A stretch of 57,390 nucleotides of DNA from an uncultured Clostridium sp. (GTDB lineage Bacteria > Bacillota > Clostridia > Christensenellales > CAG-138), in assembly GCA_900542285.1 (NCBI GenBank), contig UQNF01000007.1:1-57390 (forward strand), written 5' to 3'. Within the stretch, counting starts at the first letter, position 1, and every line of letters begins with the position of its first letter. A program made the position numbers and the translations under genes. Of this stretch, positions 30,754 to 39,324 are shown piece after piece. Under the pieces are notes generated by a model that saw only the letters and a program-made list of their open reading frames with translations, was not told the DNA's origin and made no database searches.

Positions 30754-33192
30754 ATGGAAATCCTATCGGTTCTTTATCTGCTTGTCTTTGCGCTGTCGGG
30801 CGTGATGATATCCAGATATGTATTTTCGGGCGATAAACTGCTCAAAAGGGTCTTTTTCGGGCTCGTATTCGGGCTTGTAATGCTCCTGTGGCTGCCCGTG
30901 CTGCTGGCTTTCCTGTTTGGAAAGTTCAATCTGCTGGCTCAGCTGCTGGCACTTGCAATAGCCGTCGGGCTTGGCTTCTTCTTCTGGCTCATGACCGAGA
31001 AAAAGCTGAAAACCGGCAAGCTTAAACTAAATAATTCCATAACCAATCTCAAGCCATTCCTGTGGACGGTGATCCCGCTGGTCGCCATCGGCTGGATACT
31101 GCATATTAACCATACAATAGTGCCTGCATCGGACGGCTCGCTCCATGTCGGACAGTGTACCTACGGCGATCTATGTATGCACCTTGGGTTCATCACGAGC
31201 ATCAGCGTGCAGCAGAATTTTCCTCCGGATTATTCGCTGCTGCCCGGTACTCCGCTGGGCTATCCTTTCCTCTGCGACAGCATCAGCTCCACGTTCTATA
31301 CGCTTGGCTCATCGCTTAGGTTTGCCGCTATGCTCCCTGCGCTGTATGCATATCTCATAGTGGTGCTGGGCGTGTACTATTTCTTTGAGCAGTGGTTCAA
31401 GAGGGATTCCGTATCCGTGCTGGCGACCTATATGTTCCTGATAGGCGGAGGTCTTGGATTTGCGTATCTGTTCAACAACAAGCAGATCCTCGCCGCGGAG
31501 GGGATAAGCCGCTGGAATGAGCTCCTGACCGGATTCTACAAGACCCCGACAAACCTTCCCGATGAGGGTTTGCGGTGGGTCAACGCAATTGCGGACATGC
31601 TTCTGCCGCAGAGGGCAACGCTGTTCGGCTGGGCGCTGCTGTTCCCATGCCTGCAGCTCCTGCACAGGACCGCGATGGAGAAGGAAAACAGGCTGTTCAT
31701 CCCCCTTGGAATTATCGCAGGCTGTATGCCCCTTGTGCATACTCACAGCTTCCTCGCCGTTGCGCTGATCAGCGTGCTTCTTTTCGCTGCCGCCGTGAGG
31801 AAGCAGCTGCATCGCTTCCTTGCATCGCCGTCAAGGCGCGCCAATGCGGATGTGTTCGGTCTGCTGCTTCTTGCAGCGGTCGTCGCCGTTGTGGGCAAGG
31901 TGGTAAGCAAGTCGGGCAATCCCGACTTCGGGGCGATGTTCGTATTCATATTCTGCCTGGCTGAAGCGGCACTGATGCTCTTCCTTGCGCTCAGGAAGAA
32001 CCATAGTGATTCGGATGCAAAGGAGACGGTCGCCGCCCGCAGAAACTATCTGTTCGGAACGGCTGCGCTCATCGTCTGTGCGCTCACGCTTGGGCTTGTC
32101 AAAAATCTTGAGGAGATTTCGAATGTCGGCGTCCTCGTGTGCGGACTTCTGACCCTTGTATACCTAGCTGTCAACATCATTGCGCTTTGCCGAAGCGAAA
32201 AGGCTACGTTTAAGGACTATATCACGAGGGATGAGGAAGGAAGGAATCTGCTCTTCTTCATCATCTTCGGCGTTACTGCCGTGCTCCTCGCCCTTCCGCA
32301 GGTGTTCGGCTTCACCCTTAAGCAGGCGTCAAATGACAGCTTCCTGCGTTGGCAGTTCAACTGGGACAATGAGAGCGACAGCTATCTGTGGTTCTACATT
32401 AAGAATATGGGTCTGATATTCATATTCATGTTCCCGGCGTTCTTCAGCTCCGATAAGGACAAGAAGCTGTTCTACGGCGGCGGACTGCTCATATGGTTCA
32501 TCTGCGAATTTGTTCTGTTCCAGCCCAATCCCTATGACAATAACAAGCTACTGTTCGTATGGTTTGCGCTGACCTGCGGCATCGTTGCGGATTATCTGAT
32601 CAAGCTGTATAAGAAGATGGATATGCCCGAGGAGGGGCAGAAAAAGCTCCCGTACGGCAAAAAGCTTGCGAATGTATTTCTGGCGATGGTCGTGTTGACC
32701 GCTATCTTCCTTTCCGGAACGCTGACCCTGGTTAGGGAGTATGTATCCGCTGACCACATCGGTATCTATAAGGAGGAAGGCTCCACTCGGTTCGGCTTGG
32801 TCGAGAGCGGATATCAGGTGCTGACCGCAGATGATGTCAAGCTTGCGGAGTGGGTAAAGGAAAATACGGCTCCGGACACCGTTATCCTGACGCACAACAA
32901 CCATAACAATGCCGTCGCAATGCTGACAGGCAGGAACATATTCGTTGGAACCCCAACCTTCCTGCATTGGCATGGCGTGGACTATTTGCCGAGGCAGACG
33001 CTCCTCAAGGGGCTGTATGAAGAGCCCGGCACGAACCTATACGATACCGCTGCGGAATACGGCATCGAATATGTGCGCATCGGAAATTGGGAAAACCGTA
33101 ATTACAGCGTTGACATAGGCTGGTTTGATGCCAACCTCGAATGCGTTTTCACATCCGGCACAGAAAAGCTCTATCGGATAGGGAATGAATGA
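30754..33192 (+). CDS. Large membrane protein, GT-C glycosyltransferase-like
   Basis: An 812-residue membrane protein with roughly 14 or more hydrophobic segments and a C-terminal soluble part (~665-812). An extracytoplasmic loop after an early segment carries an acidic motif (TYGDLCMHLGFITSI), and a later loop has VHTHSFLAVAL. This arrangement, with a soluble end resembling that of GT-C dolichyl/polyprenyl-phosphate-sugar enzymes (DVKLAEWVKENTAPDTVILT), suggests a GT-C fold acting outside the membrane on a lipid-linked sugar donor. I cannot name the family with certainty. AAAAGGAGG ribosome site. It is a single gene with its own promoter and a shared terminator, and so is not clearly tied to the glycan operon at the left. 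Confidence 0.65.
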   Translation: MEILSVLYLLVFALSGVMISRYVFSGDKLLKRVFFGLVFGLVMLLWLPVLLAFLFGKFNLLAQLLALAIAVGLGFFFWLMTEKKLKTGKLKLNNSITNLKPFLWTVIPLVAIGWILHINHTIVPASDGSLHVGQCTYGDLCMHLGFITSISVQQNFPPDYSLLPGTPLGYPFLCDSISSTFYTLGSSLRFAAMLPALYAYLIVVLGVYYFFEQWFKRDSVSVLATYMFLIGGGLGFAYLFNNKQILAAEGISRWNELLTGFYKTPTNLPDEGLRWVNAIADMLLPQRATLFGWALLFPCLQLLHRTAMEKENRLFIPLGIIAGCMPLVHTHSFLAVALISVLLFAAAVRKQLHRFLASPSRRANADVFGLLLLAAVVAVVGKVVSKSGNPDFGAMFVFIFCLAEAALMLFLALRKNHSDSDAKETVAARRNYLFGTAALIVCALTLGLVKNLEEISNVGVLVCGLLTLVYLAVNIIALCRSEKATFKDYITRDEEGRNLLFFIIFGVTAVLLALPQVFGFTLKQASNDSFLRWQFNWDNESDSYLWFYIKNMGLIFIFMFPAFFSSDKDKKLFYGGGLLIWFICEFVLFQPNPYDNNKLLFVWFALTCGIVADYLIKLYKKMDMPEEGQKKLPYGKKLANVFLAMVVLTAIFLSGTLTLVREYVSADHIGIYKEEGSTRFGLVESGYQVLTADDVKLAEWVKENTAPDTVILTHNNHNNAVAMLTGRNIFVGTPTFLHWHGVDYLPRQTLLKGLYEEPGTNLYDTAAEYGIEYVRIGNWENRNYSVDIGWFDANLECVFTSGTEKLYRIGNE

Positions 33193-33235
33193 CGAACGGC
33201 CGGACAGGCTCGTAACGAGACTTATCCAAACCGAA

Positions 33236-33281
33236 TAAAAAAACACCGGCAGGCGGTCATGCCTGCCGGTTTCCGTTTTTA
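33236..33281. terminator. Bidirectional terminator between convergent genes
   Basis: ACCGGCAGGC pairs with GCCTGCCGGT (perfect 10 base pairs); T tracts on both strands (TTCCGTTTTT on plus, GTTTTTTTATTC on minus). Confidence 0.92.
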
Positions 33282-34076
33282 GTTCGCTTCCTGCCTGAAG
33301 AGTATGAGTCCTGCCGGATTGACTGGCTCGCCGTTTATCCGTATTTCAAAATGCAGATGGCTTCGCTCCAGGCATTCCTCCAGCGCTGTATCTCCTATCT
33401 GACCGATCACGGTACGCGAAGCTATCACGTCTCCGATCCTGACCGGGACTTCCTCTTTGAGGTTCGAATAGACGGTAACCATGCCGTTGGCGTGGGTGAT
33501 TATGACCGTCATACCCATCATGTCGTCACGATAGACGTTGTCGACCGTACCGTCCGCGATGCAGCGCACATCGGTCCCCTTGGGGCTTGCGATATCCACT
33601 CCGGAATGCGTCATCCACTGGTTCAGCGTTTCGGAGTAGATTAGCGAGTTTATGGCAAACACCCTGATTATGCTGCCGTCGACAGGCGGCTGGAAAACCA
33701 TCTGCGCAGGCTCGGGCGTCCCCGTGGGCACGGGCGTAAAGTCGGGCATTGGCGTAGCGCCGGGCTCCCTTGTGGCAGACGGCGTGGGCGAAGGCGAGGG
33801 TTCGGCAGAGGGCGCTTCCGTCGGCTTTCCGCTGCGCCTATTCTGTCCTTCTATGTCCTCAACGTTCAATACATCGCTGAGCGTCTGGTCCTTGGAATTG
33901 TTGACCGGCTCCTTCTGCTGCTCATCGGGTTGACCGGTGAAGATGAGTATCGCCGCCGCTCCGAGCATGACCATGCAGGCAATTACCATCACATGCAGGC
34001 CGTTGCGGCGCAAAAATATCTGTGAGCGGATCTTTAGCTGAGTAAGCTTCCATTTGAGACCGGATCTCCTGTTCAT
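33279..34076 (-). CDS. M23 family peptidase, membrane-anchored (SpoIIQ-like architecture)
   Basis: A 265-residue protein with an N-terminal membrane anchor (VMVIACMVMLGAAAILIF), a long Pro/Ser/Thr/Glu linker (~55-125) and an M23/LytM domain (~130-262). Both zinc motifs are present: HSGVDIASP and the HLHFEI pair. It should cut peptidoglycan peptide bridges outside the cell. The layout resembles SpoIIQ of sporulating Firmicutes, but SpoIIQ identity would need its sporulation promoter and a SpoIIIAH partner, so I keep the general name. The ATG has AAAGGGATG. Its stop is inside the bidirectional terminator region, and a separate terminator divides it from htrA upstream. Confidence 0.85.
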   Translation of the reverse strand: MNRRSGLKWKLTQLKIRSQIFLRRNGLHVMVIACMVMLGAAAILIFTGQPDEQQKEPVNNSKDQTLSDVLNVEDIEGQNRRSGKPTEAPSAEPSPSPTPSATREPGATPMPDFTPVPTGTPEPAQMVFQPPVDGSIIRVFAINSLIYSETLNQWMTHSGVDIASPKGTDVRCIADGTVDNVYRDDMMGMTVIITHANGMVTVYSNLKEEVPVRIGDVIASRTVIGQIGDTALEECLERSHLHFEIRINGEPVNPAGLILFRQEAN

Positions 34077-34117
34077 ATTATCATCCCTTTCGTTGCTTGA
34101 TATTTCTTAGCATGGCC

Positions 34118-34138
34118 GCGAATGGGATAATTATTCGC
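34118..34138 (-). promoter_or_regulatory. Inverted repeat upstream of M23 peptidase gene
   Basis: GCGAAT and ATTCGC separated by nine bases, about 45 bases before the ATG. It could be an operator, but no consensus promoter was recognised beside it. Confidence 0.3.
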
Positions 34139-34168
34139 AAACTATGATTCGATTGGTAAATTTGTCCG

Positions 34169-34200
34169 AAAAAAACCGGGCGCCGCTGCGGCGTCCGGGC
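34169..34200 (-). terminator. Terminator of htrA
   Basis: In the minus direction CCGGaCGCCG and CGGCGcCCGG form a stem with one mismatch, followed by TTTTTTT. Confidence 0.85.
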
Positions 34201-34215
34201 ATAGATGATATTGTT

Positions 34216-35394
34216 TTATTTGCTGATCCTCTCCTCAAGCGTTACGCTGATGCTGACGCTCGAATTGCCCCTCTTAATGGTCAGCGTTATCTGGTCGCCG
34301 ATATTATAAGAGTTGATCATAATGCTCAGCGCCTCGCCGCTTGATACGCTGTTGCCGTCAACGGCGGTGATGATATCGTTGACCTGTATGCCGGCCTTAT
34401 CGGCAGGGCTGTTTTCAACAACGGACACCACGCAGGGATAGGTGTTCTGCTGTCCGAAGAAGCTGAAACCGTTCATAGAGACGTCCTGGGTTGAGACGCC
34501 AAGGTACGGTCTGCCGGTAACAAAGCCGTAGTCCATAAGGTCGCTTGAAATCTCGCTCACAAGGTCGGAGGGAATGGCGAAGCCGAGGCCCTCGATGCTG
34601 CTGCCGCTGGATTTGGCGTTGACGATTCCGATAAGTGCGCCATCGCTTGCACGGAACAGGCCGCCGCCGGAATTGCCGTGATTGATGGCCGCATCGGTCT
34701 GAAGCAGGGTCATCTCCTTGCCGTCGATGGTGATGCTGCGGTCAAGACCGCTCACGGAACCGCTGGTGTAGGTGTTGGACAATTCGCCGATTGCATTGCC
34801 GATAGCGAAAACCGATTCACCGACGCGCAGATCCGATGAGTGACCAAGCGTCGCATATGGGAAATTGTTTCCCTCGATCTTGATGACAGCCACATCGGTG
34901 ATGGGGTCAGCGCCGATAAGCTCGGCGGTGTAGGTGCTGCCGTCGTTTAGATAGACAATGATGGATTCAGCGCCCTCGATAACATGATTGCATGTGATTA
35001 TGTAGCCGGTGTTAGTTACGATAACGCCCGAGCCGGAGCCTGCGAGAACGCTGGTGTAGCCCTGCTTCATCGTGATGTCTATGCTGACAGCCGCGTTCAT
35101 GCATCTATCGATGATGGCATATTTGCTTGCGTCGGCGTTAGGGTCGTCCGTCGTATTCAGGTTTTCGGACGGGAAGCTGCTGTTTCCGGTGGGGCCGGGC
35201 AGCAGATTTCCGCTGCCGCCAGAGGGCTGAACGGTATTGAGCTCCGTCTGAGGGTCGTCTTTGGCCTGAATATCCAGCGCCATATTCCTTACGAGCTTTA
35301 CTCCTGCGAATACTCCGACAATAACCAAAGCGGTTATCATTATACATGCGATCGCCGCACCGAACGGCATTCTGATCTTGGTATCCTTATCCAT
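34216..35394 (-). CDS. HtrA/DegP-like membrane-anchored serine protease with PDZ domain
   Basis: A 392-residue protein with an N-terminal membrane anchor (AAIACIMITALVIVGVFAGV), a low-complexity linker, a trypsin-like protease domain (~95-275) and one PDZ domain (~285-385). The triad is seen as His in ITCNHVIEGA, Asp in PITDVAVIKIEG and Ser in NHGNSGGGLF. It degrades or refolds misfolded proteins outside the membrane. The start at 35394 is chosen because GGAGAAGGATC precedes it; the earlier in-frame start at 35412 lacks a ribosome site. It is divergent from a two-component gene pair, a layout suggesting envelope-stress control (compare CssRS-htrA in B. subtilis); this is inference. Confidence 0.93.
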   Translation of the reverse strand: MDKDTKIRMPFGAAIACIMITALVIVGVFAGVKLVRNMALDIQAKDDPQTELNTVQPSGGSGNLLPGPTGNSSFPSENLNTTDDPNADASKYAIIDRCMNAAVSIDITMKQGYTSVLAGSGSGVIVTNTGYIITCNHVIEGAESIIVYLNDGSTYTAELIGADPITDVAVIKIEGNNFPYATLGHSSDLRVGESVFAIGNAIGELSNTYTSGSVSGLDRSITIDGKEMTLLQTDAAINHGNSGGGLFRASDGALIGIVNAKSSGSSIEGLGFAIPSDLVSEISSDLMDYGFVTGRPYLGVSTQDVSMNGFSFFGQQNTYPCVVSVVENSPADKAGIQVNDIITAVDGNSVSSGEALSIMINSYNIGDQITLTIKRGNSSVSISVTLEERISK

Positions 35395-35494
35395 GATCCT
35401 TCTCCTTTGCAAATTCTACGCTAATATTATGAACGGAAGCGTGAAATAAAAACCGAAATCTTCCTTTCCGCGTTTCCATCTTCTTTGTGCCTGT

Positions 35495-35503
35495 ATTATA
35501 GCA
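35495..35503 (-). promoter_or_regulatory. Extended -10 promoter element of htrA
   Basis: On the minus strand TGCTATAAT, a TGn-extended perfect -10 box. No clear -35 box is found at the normal distance. It lies about 100 bases before the htrA ATG. Confidence 0.55.
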
Positions 35504-35648
35504 CCTGAATATGTATATAATTTGTCCCACGCTGAATAATTTTGGGGCAAATGTTGTTCAAACTATGTTGATATGCTTTGTAATGACGCAGAAATCAGTG
35601 CAAATGTGTCGGAAAGCGCAAATTTGTTTGACAACATCAAAAAACAGC

Positions 35649-35677
35649 TTGAAAGACGGAGGGAAAAGTAATATAAT
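35649..35677 (+). promoter_or_regulatory. Promoter of response regulator-kinase operon
   Basis: TTGAAA (35649-35654), 17-base spacer, perfect TATAAT (35672-35677). It ends 32 bases before the ATG, which has AAGGAGGC. Confidence 0.75.
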
Positions 35678-35709
35678 CCGAATGATAAACTATACAAGGA
35701 GGCAGGCAT

Positions 35710-36435
35710 ATGGCCGCTAAACAACAGATACTGATTTGCGATGACCAGCACATCATTCACGAAACGCTGAGCGCGTACCTCAAGAACGACGGCTTCGAGT
35801 GCATTTCCGCCTATGACGGGGAGCAGGCGATTGCCGAGTTTAACCGCAGAAAGCCGGATCTAATTATTCTTGATATCATGATGCCGAAAAAGAGCGGCAT
35901 GGATGTCTGCAAGGAGATAAGGCAGACGAGCAACGTCCCCATAATCATGCTTACAGCCAAGGCTGTCGAGATCGACCGTATTCTCGGACTGGAGCTTGGG
36001 GCGGATGACTATATCGTCAAGCCCTTCAGCACCCGTGAGGTAGTGGCAAGGGTCAAGGCGGTGCTGAGAAGATTTAATATGCAGGAAAAGGAGCCTGCCC
36101 AGATAGTCCGTCACGGCAATCTTGAGATAAATATCAACAATTATGACGTTCGCATCAACGGCAAGAGGCTGAATCTGACCCCGAAGGAAGCGGAGATCTT
36201 CCAGCTTCTTGCCTCACATCCAGGCAAGGTGTTCACCCGTCAAAACATTCTGGCGACCGTTTGGGGCTATGATTACTACGGCGACGACCGCGCTGTGGAT
36301 ACCCAGATAAAGCGTATCCGCCAGAAGATCAATCCTGCGGACGCGAAGGGATGGAAGATACAGACCGTCTACGGCGTCGGCTACCGCTTTGAGCTGCTGG
36401 ACGAGGATGAGCCCGAACAGTTGAGGAACGACTGA
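35710..36435 (+). CDS. OmpR/PhoB-family response regulator
   Basis: A 241-residue DNA-binding regulator. The receiver domain (~5-120) has the phospho-acceptor Asp55 in LIILDIMMPKKSG, an acidic pair near the start (ICDDQ) and Lys in IVKPFS. The winged-helix domain (~140-230) has GKRLNLTPKEAEIFQLLAS and RAVDTQIKRIRQKIN, TVYGVGYRF. It would be phosphorylated by the kinase encoded downstream and switch target promoters. An intrinsic terminator lies between the two genes. WalR-, PhoP- or CssR-like identity cannot be settled from sequence here. Confidence 0.95.
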   Translation: MAAKQQILICDDQHIIHETLSAYLKNDGFECISAYDGEQAIAEFNRRKPDLIILDIMMPKKSGMDVCKEIRQTSNVPIIMLTAKAVEIDRILGLELGADDYIVKPFSTREVVARVKAVLRRFNMQEKEPAQIVRHGNLEININNYDVRINGKRLNLTPKEAEIFQLLASHPGKVFTRQNILATVWGYDYYGDDRAVDTQIKRIRQKINPADAKGWKIQTVYGVGYRFELLDEDEPEQLRND

Positions 36436-36483
36436 GAGGGGATAACCGCCTGATTTTGCTGCGGAAGATCAAATACTCTGTAT

Positions 36484-36515
36484 GCGGCATCCGCGTGGAT
36501 GCCGCTTGTTTTTTA
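36484..36515 (+). terminator. Terminator/attenuator between response regulator and kinase genes
   Basis: GCGGCATCC pairs with GGATGCCGC (perfect 9 base pairs, four-base loop), followed by TTGTTTTTT. No promoter is seen between it and the kinase start, so kinase mRNA probably comes from read-through. Confidence 0.8.
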
Positions 36516-36547
36516 CCCGTTTCATTTTCTGTATCCGAGGTGCATCT

Positions 36548-38317
36548 ATGAGAAAATCAACCCTTTTGCGGAATATCATCGTCATCGTAGTGCTTGCTCT
36601 TGCCGTACTTACCGGACTTAGCACTCTGCTTCTCAGTATTATCGGCAAGGGCGTCTATGCTCAGCAGAAGGCAGACGAGATAATTCCGCGCGCCGAATCG
36701 ATAGCGAGGGAGCTTGTGTCGGCGGTCGAACGAAACACTCCGCCGATGGAGCTGCGCCGCAATCTGCTTGAAAAGGGCCTGATAGTATCCGGCTCTCCCG
36801 TCTATATGTTCGATGTGAACGGAGACGGAATATCAACCGAAAGCAAGGAAAGCGAATACGATGAGGGTATAACCCTTATCAAGAAATACTTCAATCGGGT
36901 GATAAGCGGCGAGAGGGTCTGCCTGACCTCTACCGATATGGGCGTGTTCGTCGGCGTGCCTGCCGCCAATTCAAGGGGGAACATCATCGGGGCCGTCTTT
37001 ATCATAACCCCTGTTGCGGAGGTGCAGAACACGCTGAACAGGCTTACATACGATCTCGGCGTGGCGTTCCTGCTTGCCGCGATCGTGCTGATGATACCGG
37101 TCTATCTGGTTTCGCGCAATCTCACCAACCCCATTAAAAACACTGCCGAGACAGCTCTCAAGATGGCGTCCGGCGATCTGAGCGTACGCGCCGAGGAGAA
37201 GGGCTCAAGCGAGGGGATACATCTTGCACGCTCGTTCAACACCCTTGCGGACAACCTGCAGATAACTATCGACAACCTGACCATAGAAAAGAACAAGCTA
37301 AGGACGGTCCTGGACGGGATAGGAGAGGGCATTATCTCGACGAACAGATCGGGCGTGATAGAGCTCAGCAACTCCATGGCGGTGACCCTGCTCGGCGGCA
37401 GGGAGGGCGATAATCTTGCATCCCTTGAGCCCTATGCGGAGGTGGTAAGCTGCATAGTACAATCGCTGGCAACGTCACAGGAGTACAGCGAGGATATCAA
37501 GGTTGGGGATACAATAATACGCTGCTCTGCAAACCCTCTCTATGACGGCAGCGATAGCTGCGGTACGGTCGTGCTGCTGCGCGACATTACCGAGAGCGAA
37601 CGCCTTGAAAAGACCAGAAGGGACTATGTCGCAAACGTCAGCCATGAGCTGAGAACTCCGCTTGCATCCATAAGAAGCCTTGCCGATGCGCTTGCGGATG
37701 ACATGGTCACATCGGAGGAGGATAAAAAGCGTTACTATGGCTACATTCAGCGTGAATCCATCAGGCTTTCGCATCTGATAAGCGATCTGCTGGAGCTGTC
37801 GCGCCTGCAAAGCGGCAACGTTGCCTTTACAAAAAGGAACATGGATCTGTATGAAACGCTGTTCGATGTTGCCGACCGCATGGAGGAATCGGCAAGGGAG
37901 AGGGGCAAGCATATAATCCTTGCGGTGCCTGAAAGCGAATACATCGCCTGTTCCAACGAGGACAGGGTTGAGCAGGTGCTGATCGCGCTCATCGACAACG
38001 CGATAAAGCATGGTGATGACGGCTGTGAGATTATGGTGGATATGTGCTTTGACGAGGCAAAGAACCGCTATACCATAAGCGTGAGCAATCCGGCGGCGGA
38101 TGTCAGCCCGGAGGATCTCGCACATCTCTTCGACCGCTTCTACAAGGCGGACAGGGCGCATACCGGCGAGGGTACGGGCATAGGTCTTTCCATAGTATCG
38201 GAAGTGCTCAATCTGCTGGACGAGAGCATTTGGGTCGATTATTCAAACGGCGTTATCAGCTTCAGCTTCACCGTAGAGGGAGAAGCAGAGGAAACGGAGG
38301 CTGAGCAGGATGACTGA
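36548..38317 (+). CDS. Sensor histidine kinase with HAMP and PAS domains
   Basis: A 589-residue membrane sensor. Two membrane segments (~8-35 and ~165-190) enclose an extracellular sensing domain. Then come HAMP (~190-245), a PAS domain (~255-350), HisKA with His366 in ANVSHELRTPLAS, and HATPase with LIDNAIKHGDD and GTGIGLSIV. It should autophosphorylate and pass phosphate to the response regulator encoded upstream. The start at 36548 is used because GAGGTG precedes it and it gives a proper membrane anchor. Layout resembles WalK/PhoR-type kinases. Its end overlaps the radical SAM gene by 8 bases. Confidence 0.93.
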   Translation: MRKSTLLRNIIVIVVLALAVLTGLSTLLLSIIGKGVYAQQKADEIIPRAESIARELVSAVERNTPPMELRRNLLEKGLIVSGSPVYMFDVNGDGISTESKESEYDEGITLIKKYFNRVISGERVCLTSTDMGVFVGVPAANSRGNIIGAVFIITPVAEVQNTLNRLTYDLGVAFLLAAIVLMIPVYLVSRNLTNPIKNTAETALKMASGDLSVRAEEKGSSEGIHLARSFNTLADNLQITIDNLTIEKNKLRTVLDGIGEGIISTNRSGVIELSNSMAVTLLGGREGDNLASLEPYAEVVSCIVQSLATSQEYSEDIKVGDTIIRCSANPLYDGSDSCGTVVLLRDITESERLEKTRRDYVANVSHELRTPLASIRSLADALADDMVTSEEDKKRYYGYIQRESIRLSHLISDLLELSRLQSGNVAFTKRNMDLYETLFDVADRMEESARERGKHIILAVPESEYIACSNEDRVEQVLIALIDNAIKHGDDGCEIMVDMCFDEAKNRYTISVSNPAADVSPEDLAHLFDRFYKADRAHTGEGTGIGLSIVSEVLNLLDESIWVDYSNGVISFSFTVEGEAEETEAEQDD

Positions 38318-39236
38318 ACGCAGCGATAAAGGCTGTACGCTCTGTCCGCTTGCCTGCGGCGCAGACAGGGCGCTGTCCCCCGGCGTATGCGGCGTCGGCG
38401 GAGCGTGCGGAATAGGGGAGAGAGACCCGTATGAGACCGCTTTCGTCGCAAGAGCCGCGCGGCATTTCTATGAGGAGCCGCCCATTTCGGGCGTCAGCGG
38501 CAGCGGAGCTATATTCTTTTCGGGCTGCAACATGGCCTGCGTTTTCTGCCAGAATATAGATATCTCCGCTTCCGTCAAGGGAAGACCCGTCGATGCGGAG
38601 GAGCTTTGCGGCATCATGCTGAGGCTGGAGGAGCTGGGCTCGCATAATATCAATCTGGTCACGCCTGCGCCCCATGTGCGTATGCTCCTGAAAGCGATAC
38701 CGCTTGCGAGGGAAAGGGGACTGAAAATACCGATAGTCTATAATACCAATGCCTATGAAACCGTCGAGGCCATAAAGAGCCTGAACGGACTGATAGATAT
38801 CTACCTTCCGGATTTGAAGTATGCAGGAAGAATTGCCGCAGGCAGATACAGCGGCAGGGAGGACTACTTTAACTACGCTTCAAGGGCCGTCGAGGAGATG
38901 TACGCCCAGTGCGGAGAGCTGGTTGCCGACGATAACGGCATTGCTCAAAGGGGCGTTATCATACGCCATCTTGTGCTTCCCGGCTCGGTGGACGAAACAA
39001 GGGGAGTTTTGGACTACATCGCTTCAGCGTTTCCGCTCAGCATTAATATCTCGCTCATGAGTCAGTACACCCCGATAGAGGGAATGCGGCCTCCGCTTGA
39101 CCGAAGGCTTATGAAGAGGGAATACGACCGCGCCGTGGATTATGCGCTCGCTCTTGGGTTTACAAACCTGCTGCTGCAGGAGCGATCCTCCGCAGAGAGC
39201 GGCTTTACCCCGGAGTTCAGCGGCTATTTTGAATGA
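38310..39236 (+). CDS. Radical SAM protein, PflX-like (COG1313 type)
   Basis: A 308-residue protein with the radical SAM motif CNMACVFCQN (CxxxCxxC) near residue 72-81, preceded by a further cysteine-rich head (CTLCPLACGADRA, GVCGVGG) that is typical of the PflX-like group related to pyruvate formate-lyase activating enzymes. It would bind a 4Fe-4S cluster and SAM to make a radical. Target unknown; no glycyl radical enzyme is nearby. It starts within the last codons of the kinase gene (8-base overlap), so translation is coupled, an unusual partner for a sensor kinase. Confidence 0.88.
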   Translation: MTERSDKGCTLCPLACGADRALSPGVCGVGGACGIGERDPYETAFVARAARHFYEEPPISGVSGSGAIFFSGCNMACVFCQNIDISASVKGRPVDAEELCGIMLRLEELGSHNINLVTPAPHVRMLLKAIPLARERGLKIPIVYNTNAYETVEAIKSLNGLIDIYLPDLKYAGRIAAGRYSGREDYFNYASRAVEEMYAQCGELVADDNGIAQRGVIIRHLVLPGSVDETRGVLDYIASAFPLSINISLMSQYTPIEGMRPPLDRRLMKREYDRAVDYALALGFTNLLLQERSSAESGFTPEFSGYFE

Positions 39237-39245
39237 ACTCATCCT

Positions 39246-39280
39246 GAGCTTCCGCACATCATGCGGAGGCTCTTTTTTTA
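39246..39280 (+). terminator. Terminator after radical SAM gene
   Basis: GAGCTTCCGCA and TGCGGAGGCTC (one mismatch) followed by TTTTTTTA. Confidence 0.9.
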
Positions 39281-39324
39281 CATAAACCTACCGTAATCTT
39301 GAAACCTGGCGCATATAATCTGAT

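Noticed and set aside
33279..34076. Firm assignment as sporulation protein SpoIIQ
   Set aside because: Architecture fits, but no sporulation-type promoter or SpoIIIA genes are seen, so only the M23 family is claimed.
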